64,000 bases of DNA, taken from contig CM074130.1 of NCBI GenBank assembly GCA_037178625.1, positions 558,001 through 622,000 on the forward strand. Direction: 5' to 3'. Under the pieces are notes generated by a model. The model searched no databases and had not been told where the DNA came from. It saw only the letters and a program-made list of their open reading frames with translations. The stretch's first letter is position 1. Every line of letters starts with the position of its first letter. This document shows, in pieces, positions 46,394 through 57,851 of this stretch. Origin of the DNA: Skeletonema tropicum. Taxonomy: Eukaryota; Bacillariophyta; Thalassiosirophyceae; Thalassiosirales; Thalassiosiraceae. The position numbers were made by a program, and so were the translations under genes.

Positions 46394-47794
46394 CGTCAGC
46401 TAGATATCTCTAGCAGAGGTGGAATGGTTGATTACAATACTACTTTTGTCATGTGCTATCTGGTACATAAAATTCAACAGTGTTGAGATGGGTTTTTTGA
46501 TGCATTCCTGCATGCCGTGAAACAAAGAAAGTCCGTGGAAGCAAAATTTAAATTCTGTCGTGTAAGGACCAATTTATGTAGAACTCTCGCGAATTGACGA
46601 CTTCGCAAGTAGTTGTACAATGGGAATTGGTAGTTAAAGGCTGAAGTGGCCCTTTATTTGATCTATTTAGAGGAGTCTCATCTTTTGTGGTGTGGCCCGG
46701 GAGGAAAATGGACCAGCCAAAATTGCGAATCAGCATGCCAATGGATAAGTATCTAGCTAGAAGGCATTTCACAGGAAAGAATGGATGCAAGTAATGTGCT
46801 GTAGAGCAACAAGAATGAGTTAAACAGTGGGTGAGATGTGAGGGTGAGCGGGCTTGCTTGTAGATAGTCTCCAGCTCCAGCTAGCTAGCAATACAATGAC
46901 AGCAGCAGCAACCAAATAAAAATAATGATGCCAGTGGATGTAATGATGATGAAGCCGCCACCGCCAAGGATGATGAATGGATTCGCAGTCGAGCGAAGCG
47001 AGGCAGTGGAAGTATGAAAGTCAAACTACCATCGCCTAGAGCGAGTGAGCCGGAGGCGAGAGGGAGCTGATGGACGAGAAATACAAACAACATTGACAAT
47101 ATTGACTGCGGTGGTGAAAATAATCATGTTAAAGCGAGTGAGCCGTGAGGCGAAGGAGTTGTTGATTGGAATGCTGTCGTCATTTTTGACGTTATTGGTG
47201 ATAATGATGATATTGACGGCGGTGGAAATCTCTCTCCATCTCTCTTCTTTTGAAAATTGGATGCGAAGTGAGCGCAGCGAGCTGAGCATTTCCATTGAGA
47301 ATAGAAGGATTCTAGGGGTCGCTTTGCTTGACTCGATTGACAAAAGATCGATACTTGGGCTTGATACTTGATACTACAACCAATCGATAGAGCGCAATGA
47401 GAGCTTTCCAAATCACTACTCTCAGCGTCTTCGTACGTCCGCTTCAAGAGAAGATAGAGGAAAAGGTCAATACAATTTAGATGTATCGGATTGGAGTTCA
47501 AGCTAAGGCAAGTAAAAGGAGAGAAGATATCTAATTTATTATGCAATTGGTGTATGAGAGCTTTCCAAAACACTACTAATCGCCTCCATACGATAAATAC
47601 AAGCCAAGATATCAAAGGAGCTATCATTTATCGTAATGCTATAAAAGTCGCTTATCCTTACTACACTATCTGAACCTGAACATCCGTCACTACATATTTG
47701 GTTGATTGTCATATTATACATGTAATGATCTCTCCAACAGCAACTGGTACCCCGTGAGACGAACGGTGTAATGTGAATTTTGTCGTCTGCTTGT
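45503..47794 (-). repeat. Array unit 19 (abrupt return to type B, 2292 bp)
   Basis: Type B at tcgccg, gcagtattcc, aacagtg, gcatgccg, gtccgtgg, aaatttaaa, ggaccaat and ttcaagctaagg, but type A at catcatcgtc and acaatactac. It has an extra A at about 45600, one extra T near 46496 and blends at aactctcgcg, caagtagttgtacaatggg and actactctcag. Confidence 0.95.
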
Positions 47795-48687
47795 TTGGCG
47801 CTACCACTGGTCACTCGTTGTTGCTGTTGCTGCTGTTGACCTAATTTGCTTCGAGACGGACTCGGCTTTGACATGGTATGAGTCACCGTCAGCGGGACAA
47901 AGTCCACTGCCTTTGCTTTCGCTGCTGCACCCTCCCCCTTCTCTCTCGACTGATTCCGTGGTGCAGAATTCGCACGAGCAGCAACAGCAGTACGTGACGA
48001 TGATTTGGTACTACGAGAGAATGATCTTCCAGTGGACATTACCCCCCCTCGCCCTCCTCCCCTACTACTTTTACTACTTGTTCGATTTGGAGAGGATAAG
48101 GAGAGTGCTGCTGCTGCTGATTTGGCAGATGATGATCTGCTCGGTGAATTTTCATAACTCTTTGTCACTTTACTATTCCGAGTGGCAGTATTATTACTCG
48201 CAGTATTGTTCGTTGCAGCAGCGGTAGTGGAAGTGGTATTAAGTCGAGATAACAATTTGGCAGGAGACATACTCCGAATCTTCGACCGTGATGATTTTGT
48301 AGTATCGACAATGGTGGTGGAGACATCCTCATAGGAACATAGCGATGCCAAATTATTGTTATTATTAATGTTGTGAGTGTGAGTGTGGTCGCTTCCATTG
48401 CTGTTGGTGCGACGATGTTGATGTTGTCGAATGGTAGATGAAGATGATCGGGTCGGTGTTCTACTGGTAGTAACTGCGGTGGTGGTGGCGGCCAAGGGGG
48501 AGGGGGAACGATTCTTTTTTCGTGGTAAAAATCGACGTGCTGGTGAGGGAGAGGATGCGGCTTGAGCAGTTGTCGCCGCTGTTGTTGATGATGATGATGC
48601 CTTGGTGCGTGATTTACTACGACCACGACGTGTCGGAGGGAGGGCAGTATTCCCTCCTCCGGGTGATAGCGGTGGATTCATCATCAT
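47539..48687 (-). CDS. Truncated gene copy in unit 20: open 382-codon ORF, type-B form
   Basis: Translation identical to unit 9's copy. Confidence 0.5.
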   Translation of the reverse strand: MMMNPPLSPGGGNTALPPTRRGRSKSRTKASSSSTTAATTAQAASSPSPARRFLPRKKNRSPSPLAATTTAVTTSRTPTRSSSSTIRQHQHRRTNSNGSDHTHTHNINNNNNLASLCSYEDVSTTIVDTTKSSRSKIRSMSPAKLLSRLNTTSTTAAATNNTASNNTATRNSKVTKSYENSPSRSSSAKSAAAALSLSSPNRTSSKSSRGGGRGGVMSTGRSFSRSTKSSSRTAVAARANSAPRNQSREKGEGAAAKAKAVDFVPLTVTHTMSKPSPSRSKLGQQQQQQQRVTSGSAKQADDKIHITPFVSRGTSCCWRDHYMYNMTINQICSDGCSGSDSVVRISDFYSITINDSSFDILACIYRMEAISSVLESSHTPIA

Positions 48688-50090
48688 CGTCAGCTAGATA
48701 TCTCTAGCAGAGGTGGAATGGTTGATTACAATATACTACTTTTGTCATGTGCTATCTGGTACATAAAATTCAACAGTGTTGAGATGGGTTTTTGATGCAT
48801 TCCTGCATGCCGTGAAACAAAGAAAGTCCGTGGAAGCAAAATTTAAATTCTGTCGTGTAAGGACCAATTTATGTAGAACTCTCGCGAATTGACGACTTCG
48901 CAAATATTGTACAATGGGAATTGGTAGTTAAAGGCTGAAGTGGCCCTTTATTTGATCTATTTAGAGGAGTCTCATCTTTTGTGGTGTGGCCCGGGAGGAA
49001 AATGGACCAGCCAAAATTGCGAATCAGCATGCCAATGGATAAGTATCTAGCTAGAAGGCATTTCACAGGAAAGAATGGATGCAAGTAATGTGCTGTAGAG
49101 CAACAAGAATGAGTTAAACAGTGGGTGAGATGTGAGGGTGAGCGGGCTTGCTTGTAGATAGTCTCCAGCTCCAGCTAGCTAGCAATACAATGACAGCAGC
49201 AGCAACCAAATAAAAATAATGATGCCAGTGGATGTAATGATGATGAAGCCGCCACCGCCAAGGATGATGAATGGATTCGCAGTCGAGCGAAGCGAGGCAG
49301 TGGAAGTATGAAAGTCAAACTACCATCGCCTAGAGCGAGTGAGCCGGAGGCGAGAGGGAGCTGATGGACGAGAAATACAAACAACATTGACAATATTGAC
49401 TGCGGTGGTGAAAATAATCATGTTAAAGCGAGTGAGCCGTGAGGCGAAGGAGTTGTTGATTGGAATGCTGTCGTCATTTTTGACGTTATTGGTGATAATG
49501 ATGATATTGACGGCGGTGGAAATCTCTCTCCATCTCTCTTCTTTTGAAAATTGGATGCGAAGTGAGCGCAGCGAGCTGAGCATTTCCATTGAGAATAGAA
49601 GGATTCTAGGGGTCGCTTTGCTTGACTCGATTGACAAAAGATCGATACTTGGGCTTGATACTTGATACTACAACCAATCGATAGAGCGCAATGAGAGCTT
49701 TCCAAATCACTACTCACTCAGCGTCTTCGTACGTCCGCTTCAAGAGAAGATAGAGGAAAAGGTCAATACAATTTAGATGTATCGGATTGGAGTTCAAGCT
49801 AAGGCAAGTAAAAGGAGAGAAGATATCTAATTTATTATGCAATTGGTGTATGAGAGCTTTCCAAAACACTACTAATCGCCTCCATACGATAAATACAAGC
49901 CAAGATATCAAAGGAGCTATCATTTATCGTAATGCTATAAAAGTCGCTTATCCTTACTACACTATCTGAACCTGAACATCCGTCACTACATATTTGGTTG
50001 ATTGTCATATTATACATGTAATGATCTCTCCAACAGCAACTGGTACCCCGTGAGACGAACGGTGTAATGTGAATTTTGTCGTCTGCTTGT
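47795..50090 (-). repeat. Array unit 20 (type B, 2296 bp)
   Basis: Type B throughout, with one extra base at aactctcgcg near 48880 and caaatattgtacaatggg near 48902. Confidence 0.95.
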
Positions 50091-50983
50091 TTGGCGCTAC
50101 CACTGGTCACTCGTTGTTGCTGTTGCTGCTGTTGACCTAATTTGCTTCGAGACGGACTCGGCTTTGACATGGTATGAGTCACCGTCAGCGGGACAAAGTC
50201 CACTGCCTTTGCTTTCGCTGCTGCACCCTCCCCCTTCTCTCTCGACTGATTCCGTGGTGCAGAATTCGCACGAGCAGCAACAGCAGTACGTGACGATGAT
50301 TTGGTACTACGAGAGAATGATCTTCCAGTGGACATTACCCCCCCTCGCCCTCCTCCCCTACTACTTTTACTACTTGTTCGATTTGGAGAGGATAAGGAGA
50401 GTGCTGCTGCTGCTGATTTGGCAGATGATGATCTGCTCGGTGAATTTTCATAACTCTTTGTCACTTTACTATTCCGAGTGGCAGTATTATTACTCGCAGT
50501 ATTGTTCGTTGCAGCAGCGGTAGTGGAAGTGGTATTAAGTCGAGATAACAATTTGGCAGGAGACATACTCCGAATCTTCGACCGTGATGATTTTGTAGTA
50601 TCGACAATGGTGGTGGAGACATCCTCATAGGAACATAGCGATGCCAAATTATTGTTATTATTAATGTTGTGAGTGTGAGTGTGGTCGCTTCCATTGCTGT
50701 TGGTGCGACGATGTTGATGTTGTCGAATGGTAGATGAAGATGATCGGGTCGGTGTTCTACTGGTAGTAACTGCGGTGGTGGTGGCGGCCAAGGGGGAGGG
50801 GGAACGATTCTTTTTTCGTGGTAAAAATCGACGTGCTGGTGAGGGAGAGGATGCGGCTTGAGCAGTTGTCGCCGCTGTTGTTGATGATGATGATGCCTTG
50901 GTGCGTGATTTACTACGACCACGACGTGTCGGAGGGAGGGCAGTATTCCCTCCTCCGGGTGATAGCGGTGGATTCATCATCAT
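49835..50983 (-). CDS. Truncated gene copy in unit 21: open 382-codon ORF, type-B form
   Basis: Translation identical to the copies in units 9 and 20. Confidence 0.5.
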   Translation of the reverse strand: MMMNPPLSPGGGNTALPPTRRGRSKSRTKASSSSTTAATTAQAASSPSPARRFLPRKKNRSPSPLAATTTAVTTSRTPTRSSSSTIRQHQHRRTNSNGSDHTHTHNINNNNNLASLCSYEDVSTTIVDTTKSSRSKIRSMSPAKLLSRLNTTSTTAAATNNTASNNTATRNSKVTKSYENSPSRSSSAKSAAAALSLSSPNRTSSKSSRGGGRGGVMSTGRSFSRSTKSSSRTAVAARANSAPRNQSREKGEGAAAKAKAVDFVPLTVTHTMSKPSPSRSKLGQQQQQQQRVTSGSAKQADDKIHITPFVSRGTSCCWRDHYMYNMTINQICSDGCSGSDSVVRISDFYSITINDSSFDILACIYRMEAISSVLESSHTPIA

Positions 50984-52386
50984 CGTCAGCTAGATATCTC
51001 TAGCAGAGGTGGAATGGTTGATTACAATATACTACTTTTGTCATGTGCTATCTGGTACATAAAATTCAACAGTGTTGAGATGGGTTTTTGATGCATTCCT
51101 GCATGCCGTGAAACAAAGAAAGTCCGTGGAAGCAAAATTTAAATTCTGTCGTGTAAGGACCAATTTATGTAGAACCTCGCGAATTGACGACTTCGCAAGT
51201 ATTGTACTGTGGGAATTGGTAGTTAAAGGCTGAAGTGGCCCTTTATTTGATCTATTTAGAGGAGTCCTCATCTTTTGTGGTGTGGCCCGGGAGGAAAATG
51301 GACCAGCCAAAATTGCGAATCAGCATGCCAATGGATAAGTATCTAGCTAGAAGGCATTTCACAGGAAAGAATGGATGCAAGTAATGTGCTGTAGAGCAAC
51401 AAGAATGAGTTAAACAGTGGGTGAGATGTGAGGGTGAGCGGGCTTGCTTGTAGATAGTCTCCAGCTCCAGCTAGCTAGCAATACAATGACAGCAGCAGCA
51501 ACCAAATAAAAATAATGATGCCAGTGGATGTAATGATGATGAAGCCGCCACCGCCAAGGATGATGAATGGATTCGCAGTCGAGCGAAGCGAGGCAGTGGA
51601 AGTATGAAAGTCAAACTACCATCGCCTAGAGCGAGTGAGCCGGAGGCGAGAGGGAGCTGATGGACGAGAAATACAAACAACATTGACAATATTGACTGCG
51701 GTGGTGAAAATAATCATGTTAAAGCGAGTGAGCCGTGAGGCGAAGGAGTTGTTGATTGGAATGCTGTCGTCATTTTTGACGTTATTGGTGATAATGATGA
51801 TATTGACGGCGGTGGAAATCTCTCTCCATCTCTCTTCTTTTGAAAATTGGATGCGAAGTGAGCGCAGCGAGCTGAGCATTTCCATTGAGAATAGAAGGAT
51901 TCTAGGGGTCGCTTTGCTTGACTCGATTGACAAAAGATCGATACTTGGGCTTGATACTTGATACTACAACCAATCGATAGAGCGCAATGAGAGCTTTCCA
52001 AATCACTACTCACTCAGCGTCTTCGTACGTCCGCTTCAAGAGAAGATAGAGGAAAAGGTCAATACAATTTAGGATGTATCGGATTGGAGTTCAAGCAAGG
52101 CAAGTAAAAGGAGAGAAGATATCTAATTTATTATGCAATTGGTGTATGAGAGCTTTCCAAAACACTACTAATCGCCTCCATACGATAAATACAAGCCAAG
52201 ATATCAAAGGAGCTATCATTTATCGTAATGCTATAAAAGTCGCTTATCCTTACTACACTATCTGAACCTGAACATCCGTCACTACATATTTGGTTGATTG
52301 TCATATTATACATGTAATGATCTCTCCAACAGCAACTGGTACCCCGTGAGACGAACGGTGTAATGTGAATTTTGTCGTCTGCTTGT
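50091..52386 (-). repeat. Array unit 21 (type B, 2296 bp)
   Basis: Type B with caagtattgtactgtggg (blend), an extra C in gagtcctcatc near 51266, an extra G in tttaggatg near 52072 (union of tttggatg and tttagatg) and gttcaagcaagg (blend). Confidence 0.95.
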
Positions 52387-53275
52387 TTGGCGCTACCACT
52401 GGTCACTCGTTGTTGCTGTTGCTGCTGTTGACCTAATTTGCTTCGAGACGGACTCGGCTTTGACATGGTATGAGTCACCGTCAGCGGGACAAAGTCCACT
52501 GCCTTTGCTTTCGCTGCTGCACCCTCCCCCTTCTCTCTCGACTGATTCCGTGGTGCAGAATTCGCACGAGCAGCAACAGCAGTACGTGACGATGATTTGG
52601 TACTACGAGAGAATGATCTTCCAGTGGACATTACCCCCCCTCGCCCTCCTCCCCTACTACTTTTACTACTTGTTCGATTTGGAGAGGATAAGGAGAGTGC
52701 TGCTGCTGCTGATTTGGCAGATGATGATCTGCTCGGTGAATTTTCATAACTCTTTGTCACTTTACTATTCCGAGTGGCAGTATTATTACTCGCAGTATTG
52801 TTCGTTGCAGCAGCGGTAGTGGAAGTGGTATTAAGTCGAGATAACAATTTGGCAGGAGACATACTCCGAATCTTCGACCGTGATGATTTTGTAGTATCGA
52901 CAATGGTGGTGGAGACATCCTCATAGGAACATAGCGATGCCAAATTATTGTTATTATTAATGTTGTGAGTGTGAGTGTGGTCGCTTCCATTGCTGTTGGT
53001 GCGACGATGTTGATGTTGTCGAATGGTAGATGAAGATGATCGGGTCGGTGTTCTACTGGTAGTAACTGCGGTGGTGGTGGCGGCCAAGGGGGAGGGGGAA
53101 CGATTCTTTTTTCGTGGTAAAAAATCGACGTGCTGGTGAGGGAGAGGATGCGGCTTGAGCAGTGTGCTGTTGTTGATGATGATGATGCCTTGGTGCGTGA
53201 TTTACTACGACCACGACGTGTCGGAGGGAGGGTAGTAGTATGCCCTCCTCCGGGTGATAGCGGTGGATTCATCAT
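52131..53275 (-). pseudogene. Truncated gene copy in unit 22: two frameshifts
   Basis: Two single-base gains near 53163 and 53124 shift frame at about residues 37 and 51. The downstream frame (52131-53087) and tail are open. Confidence 0.6.
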
Positions 53276-54670
53276 CCGTCAGCTAGATATCTCTAGCAGA
53301 GGTGGAATGGTTGATTACAAATACTACTTTTGTCATGTGCTATCTGGTACATAAAATTCAACGTGTTGAGATGGGTTTTTGATGCATTCCTGCAAGCCGT
53401 GAAACAAAGAAAGTCCGGTGGAAGCAAAATTCAAATTCTGTCGTGTAAGGAACCAATTTATGTAGACTCTCGTGAATTGACGACTTCGCAACAATAGTAC
53501 TGTGGGAATTGGTAGTTAAAGGCTGAAGTGGCCCTTTATTTGATCTATTTAGAGGAGTCTCATCTTTTGTGGTGTGGCCCGGGAGGAAAATGGACCAGCC
53601 AAAATTGCGAATCAGCATGCCAATGGATAAGTATCTAGCTAGAAGGCATTTCACAGGAAAGAATGGATGCAAGTAATGTGCTGTAGAGCAACAAGAATGA
53701 GTTAAACAGTGGGTGAGATGTGAGGGTGAGCGGGCTTGCTTGTAGATAGTCTCCAGCTCCAGCTAGCTAGCAATACAATGACAGCAGCAGCAACCAAATA
53801 AAAATAATGATGCCAGTGGATGTAATGATGATGAAGCCGCCACCGCCAAGGATGATGAATGGATTCGCAGTCGAGCGAAGCGAGGCAGTGGAAGTATGAA
53901 AGTCAAACTACCATCGCCTAGAGCGAGTGAGCCGGAGGCGAGAGGGAGCTGATGGACGAGAAATACAAACAACATTGACAATATTGACTGCGGTGGTGAA
54001 AAATAATCATGTTAAAGCGAGTGAGCCGTGAGGCGAAGGAGTTGTTGATTGGAATGCTGTCGTCATTTTTGACGTTATTGGTGATAATGATGATATTGAC
54101 GGCGGTGGAAATCTCTCTCCATCTCTCTTCTTTTGAAAATTGGATGCGAAGTGAGCGCAGCGAGCTGAGCATTTCCATTGAGAATAGAAGGATTCTAGGG
54201 GTCGCTTTGCTTGACTCGATTGACAAAAGATCGATACTTGGGCTTGATACTTGATACTACAACCAATCGATAGAGCGCAATGAGAGCTTTCCAAATCACT
54301 ACCCAGCGTCTTCGTACGTCCGCTTCAAGAGAAGATAGAGGAAAAGGTCAATACAATTTGGATGTATCGGATTGGAGTGCAAGGCAAGTAAAAGGAGAGA
54401 AGATATCTAATTTATTATGCAATTGGTGTATGAGAGCTTTCCAAAACACTACTAATCGCCTCCATACGATAAATACAAGCCAAGATATCAAAGGAGCTAT
54501 CATTTATCGTAATGCTATAAAAGTCGCTTATCCTTACTACACTATCTGAACCTGAACATCCGTCACTACATATTTGGTTGATTGTCATATTATACATGTA
54601 ATGATCTCTCCAACAGCAACTGGTACCCCGTGAGACGAACGGTGTAATGTGAATTTTGTCGTCTGCTTGT
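52387..54670 (-). repeat. Array unit 22 (type A with seven single-base gains, 2284 bp)
   Basis: Extra bases near 53124 (taaaaaatcg), 53163 (cagtgtgctg), 53277 (catccgtc), 53320 (acaaatac), 53415 (gtccggtgg), 53452 (ggaaccaat) and 54001 (gaaaaataa). All are +1; alleles are otherwise type A. Confidence 0.95.
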
Positions 54671-55559
54671 TTGGCGCTACCACTGGTCACTCGTTGTTGC
54701 TGTTGCTGCTGTTGACCTAATTTGCTTCGAGACGGACTCGGCTTTGACATGGTATGAGTCACCGTCAGCGGGACAAAGTCCACTGCCTTTGCTTTCGCTG
54801 CTGCACCCTCCCCCTTCTCTCTCGACTGATTCCGTGGTGCAGAATTCGCACGAGCAGCAACAGCAGTACGTGACGATGATTTGGTACTACGAGAGAATGA
54901 TCTTCCAGTGGACATTACCCCCCCTCGCCCTCCTCCCCTACTACTTTTACTACTTGTTCGATTTGGAGAGGATAAGGAGAGTGCTGCTGCTGCTGATTTG
55001 GCAGATGATGATCTGCTCGGTGAATTTTCATAACTCTTTGTCACTTTACTATTCCGAGTGGCAGTATTATTACTCGCAGTATTGTTCGTTGCAGCAGCGG
55101 TAGTGGAAGTGGTATTAAGTCGAGATAACAATTTGGCAGGAGACATACTCCGAATCTTCGACCGTGATGATTTTGTAGTATCGACAATGGTGGTGGAGAC
55201 ATCCTCATAGGAACATAGCGATGCCAAATTATTGTTATTATTAATGTTGTGAGTGTGAGTGTGGTCGCTTCCATTGCTGTTGGTGCGACGATGTTGATGT
55301 TGTCGAATGGTAGATGAAGATGATCGGGTCGGTGTTCTACTGGTAGTAACTGCGGTGGTGGTGGCGGCCAAGGGGGAGGGGGAACGATTCTTTTTTCGTG
55401 GTAAAAATCGACGTGCTGGTGAGGGAGAGGATGCGGCTTGAGCAGTTGCTGTTGTTGATGATGATGATGCCTTGGTGCGTGATTTACTACGACCACGACG
55501 TGTCGGGTCGGAGGGAGGGTAGTATGCTCCTCCGGGTGATAGCGGTGGATCATCATCAT
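54415..55559 (-). pseudogene. Truncated gene copy in unit 23: disrupted N-terminus
   Basis: A one-base loss (ggatcatc for ggattcatc) and the changes at 55504-55530 scramble the first 20 or so codons (MMMIHRYHPEEH). The downstream frame 54415-55371 is open with the usual tail. Confidence 0.6.
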
Positions 55560-56958
55560 CGTCAGCTAGATATCTCTAGCAGAGGTGGAATGGTTGATTA
55601 CAATACTACTTTTGTCATGTGCTATCTGGTACATAAAATTCAACGTGTTGAGATGGGTTTTTGATGCATTCCTGCAAGCCGTGAAACAAAGAAAGTCGGT
55701 GGAAGCAAAATTCAAATTCTGTCGTGTAAGGAACAATTTATGTAGAACCTCGCGAATTGACGACTTCGCAAGTATTGTACAATGGGAATTGGTAGTTAAA
55801 GGCTGAAGTGGCCCTTTATTTGATCTATTTAGAGGAGTCTCATCTTTTGTGGTGTGGCCCGGGAGGAAAATGGACCAGCCAAAATTGCGAATCAGCATGC
55901 CAATGGATAAGTATCTAGCTAGAAGGCATTTCACAGGAAAGAATGGATGCAAGTAATGTGCTGTAGAGCAACAAGAATGAGTTAAACAGTGGGTGAGATG
56001 TGAGGGTGAGCGGGCTTGCTTGTAGATAGTCTCCAGCTCCAGCTAGCTAGCAATACAATGACAGCAGCAGCAACCAAATAAAAATAATGATGCCAGTGGA
56101 TGTAATGATGATGAAGCCGCCACCGCCAAGGATGATGAATGGATTCGCAGTCGAGCGAAGCGAGGCAGTGGAAGTATGAAAGTCAAACTACCATCGCCTA
56201 GAGCGAGTGAGCCGGAGGCGAGAGGGAGCTGATGGACGAGAAATACAAACAACATTGACAATATTGACTGCGGTGGTGAAAATAATCATGTTAAAGCGAG
56301 TGAGCCGTGAGGCGAAGGAGTTGTTGATTGGAATGCTGTCGTCATTTTTGACGTTATTGGTGATAATGATGATATTGACGGCGGTGGAAATCTCTCTCCA
56401 TCTCTCTTCTTTTGAAAATTGGATGCGAAGTGAGCGCAGCGAGCTGAGCATTTCCATTGAGAATAGAAGGATTCTAGGGGTCGCTTTGCTTGACTCGATT
56501 GACAAAAGATCGATACTTGGGCTTGATACTTGATACTACAACCAATCGATAGAGCGCAATGAGAGCTTTCCAAATCACTACTCACTCAGCGTCTTCGTAC
56601 GTCCGCTTCAAGAGAAGATAGAGGAAAAGGTCAATACAATTTAGATGTATCGGATTGGAGTTCAAGCTAAGGCAAGTAAAAGGAGAGAAGATATCTAATT
56701 TATTATGCAATTGGTGTATGAGAGCTTTCCAAAACACTACTAATCGCCTCCATACGATAAATACAAGCCAAGATATCAAAGGAGCTATCATTTATCGTAA
56801 TGCTATAAAAGTCGCTTATCCTTACTACACTATCTGAACCTGAACATCCGTCACTACATATTTGGTTGATTGTCATATTATACATGTAATGATCTCTCCA
56901 ACAGCAACTGGTACCCCGTGAGACGAACGGTGTAATGTGAATTTTGTCGTCTGCTTGT
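54671..56958 (-). repeat. Array unit 23 (A-to-B switch within the unit, 2288 bp)
   Basis: Type A from the left edge to about 55740, then type B at aacctcgcg, caagtattgtacaatggg, actcactcag, tttagatg and ttcaagctaagg. It also has a local rearrangement at 55502-55560: a gtcgg duplication and a 5-bp loss next to the start codon. Confidence 0.95.
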
Positions 56959-57851
56959 TTGGCGCTACCACTGGTCACTCGTTGTTGCTGTTGCTGCTGT
57001 TGACCTAATTTGCTTCGAGACGGACTCGGCTTTGACATGGTATGAGTCACCGTCAGCGGGACAAAGTCCACTGCCTTTGCTTTCGCTGCTGCACCCTCCC
57101 CCTTCTCTCTCGACTGATTCCGTGGTGCAGAATTCGCACGAGCAGCAACAGCAGTACGTGACGATGATTTGGTACTACGAGAGAATGATCTTCCAGTGGA
57201 CATTACCCCCCCTCGCCCTCCTCCCCTACTACTTTTACTACTTGTTCGATTTGGAGAGGATAAGGAGAGTGCTGCTGCTGCTGATTTGGCAGATGATGAT
57301 CTGCTCGGTGAATTTTCATAACTCTTTGTCACTTTACTATTCCGAGTGGCAGTATTATTACTCGCAGTATTGTTCGTTGCAGCAGCGGTAGTGGAAGTGG
57401 TATTAAGTCGAGATAACAATTTGGCAGGAGACATACTCCGAATCTTCGACCGTGATGATTTTGTAGTATCGACAATGGTGGTGGAGACATCCTCATAGGA
57501 ACATAGCGATGCCAAATTATTGTTATTATTAATGTTGTGAGTGTGAGTGTGGTCGCTTCCATTGCTGTTGGTGCGACGATGTTGATGTTGTCGAATGGTA
57601 GATGAAGATGATCGGGTCGGTGTTCTACTGGTAGTAACTGCGGTGGTGGTGGCGGCCAAGGGGGAGGGGGAACGATTCTTTTTTCGTGGTAAAAATCGAC
57701 GTGCTGGTGAGGGAGAGGATGCGGCTTGAGCAGTTGTCGCCGCTGTTGTTGATGATGATGATGCCTTGGTGCGTGATTTACTACGACCACGACGTGTCGG
57801 AGGGAGGGCAGTATTCCCTCCTCCGGGTGATAGCGGTGGATTCATCATCAT
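56703..57851 (-). CDS. Truncated gene copy in unit 24: open 382-codon ORF, type-B form
   Basis: Reference type-B copy; residues after 296 are the usual readthrough tail. Confidence 0.5.
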   Translation of the reverse strand: MMMNPPLSPGGGNTALPPTRRGRSKSRTKASSSSTTAATTAQAASSPSPARRFLPRKKNRSPSPLAATTTAVTTSRTPTRSSSSTIRQHQHRRTNSNGSDHTHTHNINNNNNLASLCSYEDVSTTIVDTTKSSRSKIRSMSPAKLLSRLNTTSTTAAATNNTASNNTATRNSKVTKSYENSPSRSSSAKSAAAALSLSSPNRTSSKSSRGGGRGGVMSTGRSFSRSTKSSSRTAVAARANSAPRNQSREKGEGAAAKAKAVDFVPLTVTHTMSKPSPSRSKLGQQQQQQQRVTSGSAKQADDKIHITPFVSRGTSCCWRDHYMYNMTINQICSDGCSGSDSVVRISDFYSITINDSSFDILACIYRMEAISSVLESSHTPIA

